Positions 31,538 to 42,255 of a DNA stretch of 64,000 nt are shown in pieces. The stretch comes from Luteimonas sp. S4-F44 (lineage in GTDB: Bacteria > Pseudomonadota > Gammaproteobacteria > Xanthomonadales > Xanthomonadaceae). The first letter of the stretch is position 1. Each line of letters begins with the position of its first letter. Below the pieces are notes generated by a model. The model did no database searches, was not told the DNA's origin, and saw nothing but the letters and a program-made list of their open reading frames with translations. The DNA lies in NCBI RefSeq assembly GCF_022637415.1, contig NZ_CP093340.1, positions 2,170,001-2,234,000 of the forward strand, written 5' to 3'. A program made the position numbers and the translations under genes.

Positions 31538-32554
31538 TCAGCGCATCAGGGTCGCCATGACCGCCTTCTGCACATGCAGGCGGTTCTCGGCTTCATCGAT
31601 GGCGATGCACTGTGGCGAGTCCATCACCGCGTCGGTCGCCTTGACGTTGCGCCGCAGCGGCAGACAGTGCGAGAACACGCCGTTGTTGGTCAGCGCCATC
31701 TTCGCCTCGTCGACGATGAAGTGCTGGTACTGGTCGCGGATCGGCTTCTCCGGCCCCCAGTTGCCGAAGAACGGCAGCGCGCCCCAGCTCTTGGCGTAGA
31801 CCACGTCTGCGCCGGCGTAGGCACTGTCGATGTCGTGGCTGACGGCCAGCGAGCCGCCGCTCTCGACGACGTTCTGCCGGGCCCAGTCCATATAGCGCTC
31901 GTCGAGCACGTAGTCCGGCGTCGGGCACAGCAGGGTCACGTCCATGCCCAAGCGCGTGGCGATGGTCAGCGCCGAGTTGGCGACTGCGGTGTTGAGCGGC
32001 TTGGGGTGGTAGGTCCAGGTCAGCACGTACTTCTTGCCGCGCAGGTCGGTCGTGCCGAAGTGCTCCTGCAAGGCCAGCGCGTGCGCCAGTTCCTGGCAGG
32101 GATGGGTGATGGTCTCCATGTTGATGACCGGCACCGGCGAGTACTTGGCGAAGGACTTGAGCACGATGTCCTGGCGGTCGTACTGCCAGTCGACGAACTT
32201 CGGGAACGCGCGCACGCCGATCATGTCGACGTAGCGGCCCAGCACCCGCGCGACTTCGGCGATGTGCTCCTCGGTGTCGCCGTCCATCACCGTGCCCAGG
32301 TCGAACTCGATCGGCCAGGCGTCCTTGCCGGGCTGCAGCACGATGGCGTGGCCGCCGAGCTGGAACGCGCCGAGCTCGAAGCTGGTGCGCGTGCGCATCG
32401 ACGGGTTGAAGAACACCAGCGCGATCGACTTGCCCTTGAGCGCGTCGCCAAGCCTCTCGCGCTTGAAGCGCGCAGCATCGGCCAGCACGGCGTCCAGGTC
32501 GGCGCGGCTCCAGTCCTGGGTGTTGAGGAAATGGCGGATGGCGGTCATCGGCAA
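31538..32554 (-). CDS. argF': N-acetylornithine carbamoyltransferase
   Basis: 338-residue carbamoyltransferase. The carbamoyl-phosphate loop reads FFNPSMRTRTSFELGAFQLG, HPCQELAHALALQEHFG is the second binding loop, and HCLPLRRNVKATDAVMD the C-terminal one. The Met-Arg-Thr-Arg loop and the linked xanthomonad-type gene set indicate the AOTCase (ArgF') branch that acts on N-acetyl-L-ornithine rather than ornithine. First gene of the arg/pro array. Start ATG 32554; a second Met two codons later is possible. Confidence 0.92.
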   Translation of the reverse strand: MPMTAIRHFLNTQDWSRADLDAVLADAARFKRERLGDALKGKSIALVFFNPSMRTRTSFELGAFQLGGHAIVLQPGKDAWPIEFDLGTVMDGDTEEHIAEVARVLGRYVDMIGVRAFPKFVDWQYDRQDIVLKSFAKYSPVPVINMETITHPCQELAHALALQEHFGTTDLRGKKYVLTWTYHPKPLNTAVANSALTIATRLGMDVTLLCPTPDYVLDERYMDWARQNVVESGGSLAVSHDIDSAYAGADVVYAKSWGALPFFGNWGPEKPIRDQYQHFIVDEAKMALTNNGVFSHCLPLRRNVKATDAVMDSPQCIAIDEAENRLHVQKAVMATLMR

Positions 32555-32598
32555 TGGGCTCGTGGGAAGGCGGGAAAGGAGTGGCCGGCGCGGAAACG

Positions 32599-32623
32599 AA
32601 AAAACCCGGCATGGGCCGGGTTT
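32599..32623 (-). terminator. Terminator hairpin in the leader of the arginine operon (candidate attenuator)
   Basis: On the minus strand a perfect 9-base stem AAACCCGGC / GCCGGGTTT with a 4-base loop (CCAT) is followed by a T-run. It lies 45-69 bases upstream of the argF' ATG and about 200 bases after the stop of the preceding gene. Position suggests regulated read-through into argF'. It could instead simply end the upstream transcript. Confidence 0.7.
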
Positions 32624-32659
32624 GGTCGGATACCGCGCGGACGCGCAGGCAGGTTCCGT

Positions 32660-32707
32660 CTAGCCCGGGAGGATGTGGGCTTGCGGTCGACGCGCGCGCG
32701 AGGTCAT
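32660..32707 (-). CDS. Possible arginine leader peptide
   Basis: A 15-codon frame, MTSRARRPQAHILPG, with 3 arginines, ends TAG 37 bases before the terminator hairpin in front of argF'. An in-frame ATG at 32719 would extend it by 4 residues. No clear ribosome site is visible, and arginine codons are common in such G+C-rich DNA, so this is only a candidate. Another frame across the same bases has four consecutive Arg codons but no nearby stop. Confidence 0.2.
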   Translation of the reverse strand: MTSRARRPQAHILPG

Positions 32708-32820
32708 GCCCGACGCCATACGGGCGGAGGTCAGGATATCGGCGTCGGCGCGGCATGCGGTCATGGGCGCGCATCCTCGCACGCGCCGCGCTGCGCTGCA
32801 ACAGGCGCGAGACCTCCCCC

Positions 32821-33327
32821 TCACCTGGGCTCGACGACCGGTGTCACCGAGACGCGCACGCGCAAGCGGTTGCCGGGATCGTAGGGCAGCCGGGAGCGGT
32901 ACTTGACGCCTTTGTGCACGTAGTCGACGTCATAGGCGATCGGCCGGCGGAACTCGCGTTCGACCGGCACCATGCGGCAGTCGCCACCGGCCGAGCGGTC
33001 GACCTCCTCGACCTTGTCGTCGTCCGAACGCAGCACGTCCTTGACCGCCCCCACCACCCGGGCGAAGCCGCGACGCTGCGCCTCGGCCGTCACCGGCGTG
33101 GTCGCCTCGCAACGCTCGACCATGCTGGTGGCGCGCAACGTCTGGTACACCGGCTCGGCGCGCAGCACCTGGGCGTACTCGATGCGTGCGTTCTCGATCT
33201 GCTGCGGCGTCGGGGACACGGGCGGCGCCGATTGTGCGAACGCCGCCCCGGGCGCAGCCACGGCCAGCAGGGCCAGAACGGGCACCGGCATGGACGAGCG
33301 GCGGATTCGACGGGCGAGCGTGGGCAC
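32821..33327 (-). CDS. Secreted protein with glycine-zipper-type C-terminal domain, function unknown
   Basis: About 168 residues from a GTG at 33327. N-terminus LARRIRRSS, hydrophobic stretch PVPVLALLAVAAP and AFAQS cleavage site form a signal peptide. The C-terminal part (RRPIAYDVDYVHKGVKYRSR, LPYDPGNRLRVRVSVTPV) matches the tail that xanthomonad glycine-zipper/17-kDa-antigen-like proteins carry, but the glycine zipper itself is missing. An internal Met 12 codons later is an alternative start. Two cysteines could form a disulfide. Confidence 0.72.
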   Translation of the reverse strand: MPTLARRIRRSSMPVPVLALLAVAAPGAAFAQSAPPVSPTPQQIENARIEYAQVLRAEPVYQTLRATSMVERCEATTPVTAEAQRRGFARVVGAVKDVLRSDDDKVEEVDRSAGGDCRMVPVEREFRRPIAYDVDYVHKGVKYRSRLPYDPGNRLRVRVSVTPVVEPR

Positions 33328-33475
33328 CGAACCAGTGTAGGCGCCCCCTGGCGACCGGGGCTGAATCCTCGCTGTCGTGATCCGGCCCGATTGGCCGGTG
33401 TCCAAAGGCTGTGGCGCGGCCTGTCACCGGCGGCGCCTCGCCGCTAGAATCGAGCGGTTATCCGGCGAGCGCGCA

Positions 33476-34843
33476 ATGTCCCTGCACCTGTACAACAGCC
33501 TGAGCCGTCAGGTGGAGCCCTTCGCCCCACTCGACCCCGCGTGCCCGACGATGTACGTCTGCGGCCCCACCGTCTACAACTACGTGCACATCGGCAATGC
33601 CCGCGGCCCGGTCGTGTTCGGCGTGCTCGCCGACCTGCTGCGCCGGCGGTACGGCGCGCTGCGCTACGCGCGCAACATCACCGACGTGGACGACAAGATC
33701 AATGCCGCTGCGGCCGCCCAGGGCGTGCCGATCTCGGCGATCACCGACCGCTTCGTCGCCGCCTACCGCGAAGACATGGCCGCGCTCGGCGTCGCCCCGC
33801 CGGACATCGAACCGGCCGCGACCGCGCACATCGACAGCATCATCGCGATGATCGAATCGCTGATCGCCGCCGGTCACGCCTACGCCGCCGAAGGTCACGT
33901 GCTGTTCGCGGTCGACACCTTCGCCGGGTACGGCAAGCTCTCGCGCCGCGACCCCGACGACATGCTCGCCGGGGCCCGCATCGAAGTCGCACCCTACAAG
34001 CGCGGCCCCGGCGACTTCGTGCTGTGGAAGCCCTCGACCGATGCCCTGCCCGGCTGGGATTCGCCGTGGGGTCGCGGTCGCCCGGGCTGGCATATCGAGT
34101 GCTCGGCGATGGCGGCCGCGCATCTGGGCACCACGATCGACATCCACGCCGGCGGCGTCGACCTGCAGTTCCCGCACCACGAGAACGAGATCGCGCAGAG
34201 CGAATGCGCGCACGGCGGCGCACCGTTCGCGCGCGTGTGGCTGCACAACGGCATGCTGACCTTCGCCGGCAGCAAGATGTCCAAGTCGTTGGGCAACATC
34301 GAGCGCGTGCACGACCTGGTCCGCGCCCACCCGCCCGAGGCGCTGCGCTACGCGCTGCTGTCGGCGCACTACCGCCAGCCGCTGGACTGGTCGGACGCGC
34401 TGATCGAACAGTCGGTGCGGACGCTGGACCGGCTGTATGGGACGCTGCGCGATCTGGCCGACATCGATGCGACGCCGCGGATTCCCGAGGCAATCGAGCG
34501 TGTGCTTGACGAGGACCTCAACACGCCGGCGGCGCTGGCCGAGATCGCGCGGATCGCCGGCGAAGCCCGCAAGGCCGACGACGAGGCCACGCGCGCGGCG
34601 CTGAAGACCGAGCTACTCGGCGCCGGTCTCGCCCTGGGCCTGCTGCAGCAGGCGCCGGCCGACTGGTTCGCCCGCGGCGCCAGCGAAGACGACGACGCCC
34701 GCATCCAGGCCTTGATCGACGAACGCGTGGCCGCCAAGGCCGCCCGCGACTTCGCCCGCGCCGACGCCATCCGCGACCAGCTGGCCGCCGAACGCATCGT
34801 GCTCGAGGACACGCCGCAGGGCGTGCGGTGGAAGCGGGGCTGA
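33476..34843 (+). CDS. cysS: Cysteinyl-tRNA synthetase
   Basis: 455-residue class I synthetase. HIGH motif appears as [10 protein letters not shown], the KMSKS motif as SKMSKSLGN, and zinc ligands as [16 protein letters not shown] and [12 protein letters not shown]. It charges tRNA-Cys. Start ATG 33476 (MSLHLYNSL), weak ribosome site. It converges with fabF, with a shared terminator between. Confidence 0.97.
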   Translation: MSLHLYNSLSRQVEPFAPLDPACPTMYVCGPTVYNYVHIGNARGPVVFGVLADLLRRRYGALRYARNITDVDDKINAAAAAQGVPISAITDRFVAAYREDMAALGVAPPDIEPAATAHIDSIIAMIESLIAAGHAYAAEGHVLFAVDTFAGYGKLSRRDPDDMLAGARIEVAPYKRGPGDFVLWKPSTDALPGWDSPWGRGRPGWHIECSAMAAAHLGTTIDIHAGGVDLQFPHHENEIAQSECAHGGAPFARVWLHNGMLTFAGSKMSKSLGNIERVHDLVRAHPPEALRYALLSAHYRQPLDWSDALIEQSVRTLDRLYGTLRDLADIDATPRIPEAIERVLDEDLNTPAALAEIARIAGEARKADDEATRAALKTELLGAGLALGLLQQAPADWFARGASEDDDARIQALIDERVAAKAARDFARADAIRDQLAAERIVLEDTPQGVRWKRG

Positions 34844-34865
34844 GCTCAAGGAATACCGCATGCAC

Positions 34866-34891
34866 AGAAGGCCCGCTTTCGCGGGCCTTCT
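34866..34891. terminator. Bidirectional terminator between cysS and fabF
   Basis: Perfect 11-base stem AGAAGGCCCGC / GCGGGCCTTCT with loop TTTC, located between two converging genes, with T-rich bases after it on the plus strand. Confidence 0.8.
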
Positions 34892-34912
34892 GCTTTCCAA
34901 TGCAACGCAGCG

Positions 34913-36151
<1,239 letters not shown>

Positions 36152-36197
36152 GGTGAACTCCTGACGTGATGCGGCGCAGATCGCGGCCGCCGATACG

Positions 36198-36262
36198 CAC
36201 GAGGCCGCAGTGCGGCCTCGTGACAGATTCGGATCGGGTAGCCGACCGGCGGACCGGTCGGC
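36198..36262. other. Two strong hairpins between acpP and fabF
   Basis: Hairpin 1 (36198-36222) is a perfect 11-base stem CACGAGGCCGC / GCGGCCTCGTG with loop AGT. Hairpin 2 (36241-36262) is a perfect 9-base stem GCCGACCGG / CCGGTCGGC with a 4-base loop. Neither has a T-run on the minus strand, so they look like mRNA-stabilising or processing structures rather than full terminators. Confidence 0.65.
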
Positions 36263-36304
36263 ACCTGCGCGCACCGCGAAGCGGCGCGACACAGGACGCG
36301 GGCA

Positions 36305-36544
36305 TCAGCCCTTGGCGTGTGCCTTGATGTAGTCGATCGCCTGCTGCACCGAGGTGATCTTCTCGGCTTCTTCGTCCGGGATCTCGCACTCGAACTCTTC
36401 TTCCAGCGCCATCACCAGCTCGACGGTATCCAGCGAGTCGGCGCCCAGGTCGTCGACGAACGAGGCGTTGTTGCTGACCTCGTCTTCCTTGACGCCCAGC
36501 TGCTCGATCACGATTTTCTTGACGCGCTCTTCGATGTTGCTCAT
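36305..36544 (-). CDS. acpP: Acyl carrier protein
   Basis: 79 residues, acidic. The phosphopantetheine attachment Ser is in the [20 protein letters not shown] motif. Carrier for all fatty-acid intermediates. Lies between fabG and fabF, as in most proteobacteria. Confidence 0.98.
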   Translation of the reverse strand: MSNIEERVKKIVIEQLGVKEDEVSNNASFVDDLGADSLDTVELVMALEEEFECEIPDEEAEKITSVQQAIDYIKAHAKG

Positions 36545-36675
36545 AGGTCTTCTGCTCCGGGGAGGCGATTTGCGGTGGATAGTGTAAGGGAAAGCCGGGC
36601 AGCGGGCGCACCACCATCAAAGCCCTTGCCATTCAATGACTTGCCCTCGAAATCAGGACGACGGTGACGGCCGTC

Positions 36676-37419
36676 TCAGGGCATGTACATGCCGCCGTTG
36701 ACATGCAGGGTTTCACCGGTGATGTAGGCGGCGGACGGGCCGGCCAGGAACGCCACCGCCTGCGCGATGTCGTTCGGCTCGCCCAGGCGGCCGAGCGCGA
36801 TCTGCTCGGTCAGCGCGGCCTTGGAGGCCTCGGGCAGGTCGCGGGTCATGTCAGTGGCGATGAAGCCGGGCGCGACGACGTTGACCGTGACCCCGCGCGA
36901 ACCGATCTCCTTGGCCAGCGACTTGCTGAAGGCGATGATCCCGGCCTTGGCTGCGGCGTAGTTGGCCTGGCCGGCGTTGCCGGTCACGCCGATCACCGAG
37001 GCGATGTTGACGATGCGGCCGCGGCGCGCCTTCATCATGCCGCGCATCACCGCCTTGGAGCTGCGGTAGACGCTGGTCAGATTGGTGTCGAGGATGGCCT
37101 GCCAGTCCTCGTCCTTCATGCGCATCAGCAGATTGTCGCGGGTGATCCCGGCGTTGTTGACGAGGATCGAGATCGCGCCGAACTCGGCGGCAATCGACTC
37201 GATCAGCGCCTCGATCGCGCCGGCCTGCGCCACGTCCAGCACACGGCCATGGCCGCCATGCGCGGCCAGACGCTCGCCGATCTTCGCAGCGCCGGCCTCG
37301 CTGGTCGCGGTGCCGATCACGGTCGCGCCCTGCGCGGCCAGGGTGTCGGCAATCGCGGCACCGATGCCGCGGCTGGCACCAGTGACGAGGGCGATCTCGC
37401 CCGAAAGCGTTGTGCTCAT
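36676..37419 (-). CDS. fabG: 3-oxoacyl-ACP reductase
   Basis: 247-residue short-chain dehydrogenase. NADPH-binding TGASRGIGAAIA, NNAGITRDNLL, catalytic Ser in NIASVIG and Tyr-x3-Lys in NYAAAKAG. It reduces 3-ketoacyl-ACP. Confidence 0.96.
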   Translation of the reverse strand: MSTTLSGEIALVTGASRGIGAAIADTLAAQGATVIGTATSEAGAAKIGERLAAHGGHGRVLDVAQAGAIEALIESIAAEFGAISILVNNAGITRDNLLMRMKDEDWQAILDTNLTSVYRSSKAVMRGMMKARRGRIVNIASVIGVTGNAGQANYAAAKAGIIAFSKSLAKEIGSRGVTVNVVAPGFIATDMTRDLPEASKAALTEQIALGRLGEPNDIAQAVAFLAGPSAAYITGETLHVNGGMYMP

Positions 37420-37552
37420 GGAATGCTCCGTAAAAAAGACGTCGGGGTGCGACGGATCTACAGCGGGGTCACGGATCGATCAGGCCAGCGGCGCGCAGCG
37501 CGATACCCCCCCTGCCCGCGATCCGCCGGCCGCCTGATCCGCCGCCCGGGGA

Positions 37553-38500
37553 TCAGGCGGCCCAATCGGCCAGGGCGGCGTCGAAATCGGCCGGCTGGCC
37601 CAGCGCACGCGCCTCGATCGACTTGTCGATGCGCTTGACCAGGCCCGCCAACACCTTGCCCGGCCCGCACTCGGCGATGCGAGTGGTGCCGCGCGCGGCC
37701 AGCGCCTCGACGCAGCGCGTCCATTGCACCGGCAGGTAAAGCTGGCGCACCAACGCATCGCGGACCGCCGCGACCTCGTCGTGCACGGCCGCATCGACGT
37801 TCTGCACCACCGGCAGCGCAGGCGCCTGCCAGGCAATCGCGCTCATCGCGTCGGCCAGCCGGTCGGCGGCCTCGCGCATCAGCGGGGTATGCGACGGCAC
37901 GCTGACGGCCAGCTTCACCACCTTGCGCACGCCGCGCTCGCCCAGCAGCGCGATCGCCCGGTCGACGGCGTCGGCATGTCCGCCAATCACCACCTGGCCC
38001 GGGGAATTGAAGTTGGCCGGCACCACCACCGAGGTGTCGGCAGACACGTCGCGGCACAGGGCCTCGACCATCGCATCCTCGGCGCCGATGACCGCGGCCA
38101 TCGCACCGGTGCCGGCGGGCGCGGCGTCCTGCATCAGTTGACCACGCAGGCGCACCAGCCGCGCACCGTCGGCCAGCGACAGCGCATCGGCCGCGACCAG
38201 CGCGGTGTACTCGCCCAGGCTGTGGCCGGCGAGCACTGCCGGACGCGCGCCGCCACGCTGCTGCCACGCGCGCCACACCGCGACACCGGCGGCCAGCAGC
38301 GCCGGCTGGGTGAACTCGGTGCGTCCCAACTCGACCTCGGGCCCCTGCTGGGCCAGCGCCCACAGGTCCACGCCGGCACCATCGGAGGCTTCGGCGAACG
38401 TGTCGACCACGATCGGGTACTGCGCGGCCAGTTCGCCGAGCATGCCCAGCGACTGCGAGCCCTGCCCGGGAAACACGAATGCGAGGTGCGATGCGGTCAC
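37553..38500 (-). CDS. fabD: Malonyl-CoA:ACP transacylase
   Basis: 315 residues. Oxyanion motif FPGQGSQSLGM, nucleophile Ser in LAGHSLGEYTAL, catalytic His in VPSHTPLM. It transfers malonyl from CoA to ACP. The start appears to be GTG near 38500 (VTASHLAFVFPGQ); the longer open frame upstream lacks family similarity. Confidence 0.95.
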   Translation of the reverse strand: MTASHLAFVFPGQGSQSLGMLGELAAQYPIVVDTFAEASDGAGVDLWALAQQGPEVELGRTEFTQPALLAAGVAVWRAWQQRGGARPAVLAGHSLGEYTALVAADALSLADGARLVRLRGQLMQDAAPAGTGAMAAVIGAEDAMVEALCRDVSADTSVVVPANFNSPGQVVIGGHADAVDRAIALLGERGVRKVVKLAVSVPSHTPLMREAADRLADAMSAIAWQAPALPVVQNVDAAVHDEVAAVRDALVRQLYLPVQWTRCVEALAARGTTRIAECGPGKVLAGLVKRIDKSIEARALGQPADFDAALADWAA

Positions 38501-38638
38501 ACGATCTTCCAGCGGAAAAAACCGGGGCGATGATAAGGGCCCGGGTACGACATTGTCTGTACTCAGGCGTATGCAGGACGGCGACGCGTGCGCGCGGTCA
38601 CGCCCTGGGCGCAACAGCGCAGCGGCCAGTCAGCCGGC

Positions 38639-39448
38639 TCAGAACAACATCTGCAGTAGATCGATCTCACCGTCGTCGATCCAGTCCCACAGCACGAACG
38701 CCAGCACCAACAGCGGCAGCAGCGTCGCGGCATGCACCACGAGGATCGAGTGGGCGACATGCCGCGCAGAGCGCCCCAGCCACTGCATGCGCCGCGCCAG
38801 CCCCTCCAGGCGTCCCACCTGCCCGGCATGGCGTGCGACCTCGCCGGGCTCGCCGCGCAGCGCCGGCGCGAGCAGTTCGACCAACGCCTCGGTGCGCCCG
38901 TCGTAGTACTTGGCGATGCCGAAGGCGAACAGCAGCCAGTCGCGTGCCTGCGCCTGCGGCAGCGACATGACCTCGAGTGGATCTTCCTCGAAGTCGATGA
39001 AGCCCACGCGGCCGGCTTCGTCGATCGTAATGTTGCGCGGGACCATCTGCCCGAAATAGGCGCCCCGCGCATGCGCGTCGGAAATCGCGGCGATCACCTG
39101 CCGGGTCAGCGCATCGATCGTGGGCGCATCGCCATCGGCCGCACGCAGGCGCGCGGCCAGCGTGGTCCCGATGTCGCTGAGCAACAGCGTCGACTCGCCT
39201 TCCCCGAGCACCCGTGGCACGCGGATCCCCAACGCCTCGAGCTCGGCCAGGCGGCGCGACTCGATGGCCTTGGCTTCCTCACCGCCGGGATGCGGCGGCG
39301 GGCGCAGCGCATCGATTTCCAGCGCACGGACGATGGCGTCGAGCAGTCCGAGGGTCAGCTTGCGGCTGTCTCCGGCCTCGTAGGCTTTGAGCCAGGCCTC
39401 GCGCCCGGCGATGACGATCGATTGCACGCCCATGGCGGCATCCTCCAT
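38639..39448 (-). CDS. Kinase-like membrane protein inside the fab cluster
   Basis: 269 residues. The middle looks like a lipopolysaccharide-type or RIO-type kinase fold: LSDIGTTLAARL, then DAHARGAYFGQMVPRNITID in the catalytic-loop position and VGFIDFEEDPLE in the DFG-like position. The usual catalytic His-x-Asp pair is altered (GQMVPRN), so activity is uncertain. Two C-terminal hydrophobic stretches around residues 235-255 (ILVVHAATLLPLLVLAFVLW) would anchor it to the membrane. Situated between fabH and fabD; substrate unknown. Confidence 0.7.
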   Translation of the reverse strand: MEDAAMGVQSIVIAGREAWLKAYEAGDSRKLTLGLLDAIVRALEIDALRPPPHPGGEEAKAIESRRLAELEALGIRVPRVLGEGESTLLLSDIGTTLAARLRAADGDAPTIDALTRQVIAAISDAHARGAYFGQMVPRNITIDEAGRVGFIDFEEDPLEVMSLPQAQARDWLLFAFGIAKYYDGRTEALVELLAPALRGEPGEVARHAGQVGRLEGLARRMQWLGRSARHVAHSILVVHAATLLPLLVLAFVLWDWIDDGEIDLLQMLF

Positions 39449-39505
39449 GCGATCGCAGCCGGTCCGCGCGGGCCGGACCGGTCACGCGCGCGCCACGATC
39501 TGCAC

Positions 39506-40489
39506 TCAGTAGCGCAGCAGCGCCGAACCCCATGTGAATCCGCCGCCGAAGGCTTCCAGCAGCAGCAACTGGCCACGCTCGACGCGACCCGACCGCACCG
39601 CCTCGTCCAGCGCCAGCGGCACCGACCCCGACGAGGTGTTGCCATGCCGGTCCACGGTCACGACCACCCGGTCCATCGGCATCTCCAGCCGCTTGGCGGT
39701 CGCTTCGATGATGCGCAGGTTGGCCTGGTGCGGGATCAGCCAATCGATGTCATGGCGATCCAGGCGATTGGCGTGCAGCGCCTCGTCCACCGCTGAGTCC
39801 AGCGCCTTGACCGCGTACTTGAACACCTCGCTGCCGGCCATGCGGATGCGCACGCCGGCATTGGGCTCGTCGGGCTTGAAGCCGGCCGACACGCCGACCG
39901 GGTTCCACAGCAGTTCTTTCTTCGCACCATCGGCGTGCAGGTGGGTGCTGAGAATGCCGGTCTCGCGATCGGCTTTGAGCACCACCGCCCCGGCACCGTC
40001 GCCGAACAGCACGCAGGTCGTGCGCTCGGTCCAGTCGACCATGCGGGTGAGGGTCTCGGCGCCGACCACGAGCACGGTTTTCGCATCGCCGGACTTGATG
40101 AACTTGTCGGCAACCGACATTGCGAACAGGAAGCCCGAGCAGGCCGCGTTGACGTCGAACGCGCCGCAGCCGCCCGCGCCCAGCCGCGCCTGCAGCAAGC
40201 AGGCGGTGGACGGGAAGATGATGTCGGGGGTGGTGGTGCCGACGATGATCAGGTCGAGCTCGCCGGCCGAGACGCCGGCCGCCTCCATCGCGCGCGTGGC
40301 GGCATGGAAGGCCAGATCGCTGGTGGTCTCGCCTTCGGCCGCGATGTGACGCTCGCGAATGCCGGTGCGGGACGCGATCCACTCATCGCTGGTGTCGACG
40401 ATCTTCGACAGGTCGTCGTTGGTCAGCACCTTCTCGGGCAGATAACTGCCGGTGCCTGCGATGCGGGAATAGATGCGTTCGCTGCTCAT
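39506..40489 (-). CDS. fabH: 3-oxoacyl-ACP synthase III
   Basis: 327 residues, initiates fatty-acid synthesis from acyl-CoA and malonyl-ACP. Catalytic Cys in [10 protein letters not shown], His in IPHQANLRI, Asn in [14 protein letters not shown]. It lies 182 bases after rpmF without an intervening plsX. Confidence 0.96.
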   Translation of the reverse strand: MSSERIYSRIAGTGSYLPEKVLTNDDLSKIVDTSDEWIASRTGIRERHIAAEGETTSDLAFHAATRAMEAAGVSAGELDLIIVGTTTPDIIFPSTACLLQARLGAGGCGAFDVNAACSGFLFAMSVADKFIKSGDAKTVLVVGAETLTRMVDWTERTTCVLFGDGAGAVVLKADRETGILSTHLHADGAKKELLWNPVGVSAGFKPDEPNAGVRIRMAGSEVFKYAVKALDSAVDEALHANRLDRHDIDWLIPHQANLRIIEATAKRLEMPMDRVVVTVDRHGNTSSGSVPLALDEAVRSGRVERGQLLLLEAFGGGFTWGSALLRY

Positions 40490-40636
40490 CGTGCGGACTG
40501 CCCTCGCCTCATGAACGTCTTGGGAAGGACGGCGGCGACCGGCGCGTTCGCGAATCTGCGAGAACGACCGGCGCTATGCCGCAACGCGGCGCGTCGCCTG
40601 GAAAGCGTGATACCAAAACGCTTGATACACGCCGAA

Positions 40637-40661
40637 GGGTCCGCCGCGATGCGACGGACCC
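40637..40661. other. Hairpin after rpmF
   Basis: Inverted repeat GGGTCCG...CGGACCC with further pairing CG/CG around a 5-7 base loop, starting 11 bases after the rpmF stop on the minus strand. No T-run follows. It may set the rpmF-fabH expression ratio. Confidence 0.5.
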
Positions 40662-40671
40662 GTGGGAAGAC

Positions 40672-40866
40672 TCAGTCTTCCTCGACGATCCGCGTCTTGG
40701 GCTGGATCACCTGCTTGCCGCGGTAGTAGCCATCGGCCGTGACGTGGTGGCGGATATGGGTCTCGCCGGTCGTCGGGTCGGTCGACAGCAGCTTGGCGCT
40801 CAGCTTGTCGTGCGCGCGGCGCTGGCCACGGCGGGACGGGGTCACTCGGGATTTCTGCACAGCCAT
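40672..40866 (-). CDS. rpmF: 50S ribosomal protein L32
   Basis: 64 residues, basic. Starts [20 protein letters not shown], the standard L32 N-terminus, and carries the [17 protein letters not shown] segment. It lacks the four zinc cysteines found in some L32 versions. Confidence 0.97.
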   Translation of the reverse strand: MAVQKSRVTPSRRGQRRAHDKLSAKLLSTDPTTGETHIRHHVTADGYYRGKQVIQPKTRIVEED

Positions 40867-40888
40867 GGGAATTGCTCCAGCAACAGGT

Positions 40889-41407
40889 TCAGTTGTTTCG
40901 TTCTTTCTTGAGATCCGCCAATGCCGCGAACGGATTGACGCGTGTTTCTTCTTCGGTCGACACCGGCCAATCGCGTTCGACCGTCTCCGACCCCGGGGCC
41001 GCCGGAATCAGCGGCACCGCGAGAATCAGCTCGTCCTCGACCAGCGTGGCCGGCGACAGCATGCCGTCCTCGGGGACCAGCAGCGCTTCGTACTCCGGCA
41101 ACAGCCCGGCCTCGTCCGCTTCGTCGCGGATCAGGCCCAGCCGCTGCACCGTCGCGACCGGCAGCACGAACCGCTGCAGGCTGCGCTGGCACATCAGCGG
41201 CAGCATCGCGTCGATCCGCAGTTCCGCGTACGGGATCTGCAGCGCGTCGCGACCGAACTCGATCGAGCAGACGACATCGTCGGCTTCGGTGTCGGCCAGG
41301 ACATCGCGAAGACGCGACATTGACGACAACGGAACCTTGGCTTCCAGACGGCTTGCAGCCGCGACCAGACGCCAAGCATCGACCAACTCGGGCATTTGCG
41401 CGGACAT
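40889..41407 (-). CDS. yceD: YceD family protein (DUF177)
   Basis: 172 residues. The family motif is RFVLPVATV preceded by [10 protein letters not shown], and the C-terminal [10 protein letters not shown] is typical. YceD/Duf177 proteins are associated with 23S rRNA maturation and are regularly encoded upstream of rpmF. Start at ATG 41407 ([10 protein letters not shown]). Confidence 0.92.
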   Translation of the reverse strand: MSAQMPELVDAWRLVAAASRLEAKVPLSSMSRLRDVLADTEADDVVCSIEFGRDALQIPYAELRIDAMLPLMCQRSLQRFVLPVATVQRLGLIRDEADEAGLLPEYEALLVPEDGMLSPATLVEDELILAVPLIPAAPGSETVERDWPVSTEEETRVNPFAALADLKKERNN

Positions 41408-41654
41408 AAGCCGCTGAATGTTAAAGAGGTGCCGGGAGCCTGTCAAATACGCCATCGCCCCGGAATCGTCTTCGACCGCCCGGCGATGCTGCCGCTATCG
41501 TTCGACACGGGTCGATCGCACTGCAGGCGCCGGATGGGTCTGTATTGTAAGCCGCAGGCAGGCAAAGGTGGGCGCACTGCGACCCCCCCTATCCAGGCGA
41601 GGATGACCGCGCACACCGCGCCTCCCTGCCCCATGCAATGCCACAGGACCCCCG

Positions 41655-42233
41655 ATGCCCGCGCCCCTGATCCTTGGTTCCACCTCTCCCTACCGCCGCG
41701 ACCTGCTCGCCCGCCTGCGCCTGCCCTTCGACTGCCGGCGCCCCGAGGTGTCCGAGACGCCCGCCCCGGGCGAGGACGCGCAGACACTGGCGATGCGCCT
41801 AGCGCTGGCCAAGGCGGTGGACGTGGCGACCCATACACCGGACAGCTGGGTCATCGGCTCCGACCAGGTCGCCGCACTCGACGGTGCGCCGCTGGGCAAG
41901 CCCGGCGACCGCAACGGCGCCATCGTCCAGTTGTCGGCGATGGCTGGCCGCACCGTGGTGTTCCACACCGCCGTGGCCCTGGTCCGCAATGGCGAGCCGG
42001 CACGCCAGGCTCTCGACCGCACGCAGGTGCGCTTCCGTGCCCTCGACCGGGCGACGATCGAACGCTACGTCGACGCCGAGCAGCCCTTCGACTGCGCCGG
42101 CAGCTTCAAATGCGAAGGCCTGGGCATCGCCCTGTTCGAGGCGATCACCAGCGACGACCCGACCGCACTGATCGGCCTGCCGCTGATCGAGACCGCCCGC
42201 CTGCTGCGCGAGGCCGGCTACGCGGTGCCTTGA
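41655..42233 (+). CDS. Maf-family nucleotide pyrophosphatase (YceF-like)
   Basis: 192 residues. Maf landmarks: LILGSTSPYRRDLL, the catalytic Asp in VIGSDQVAALDG, and FDCAGSFKCEGLGIALF, where YceF-type m7GTP pyrophosphatases normally have SFKSEG. It hydrolyses non-canonical or modified NTPs. Divergent from yceD-rpmF, the usual Lysobacteraceae order. Confidence 0.92.
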   Translation: MPAPLILGSTSPYRRDLLARLRLPFDCRRPEVSETPAPGEDAQTLAMRLALAKAVDVATHTPDSWVIGSDQVAALDGAPLGKPGDRNGAIVQLSAMAGRTVVFHTAVALVRNGEPARQALDRTQVRFRALDRATIERYVDAEQPFDCAGSFKCEGLGIALFEAITSDDPTALIGLPLIETARLLREAGYAVP

Positions 42234-42255
42234 GAGTCCTGCCCGAAACCCGTGT

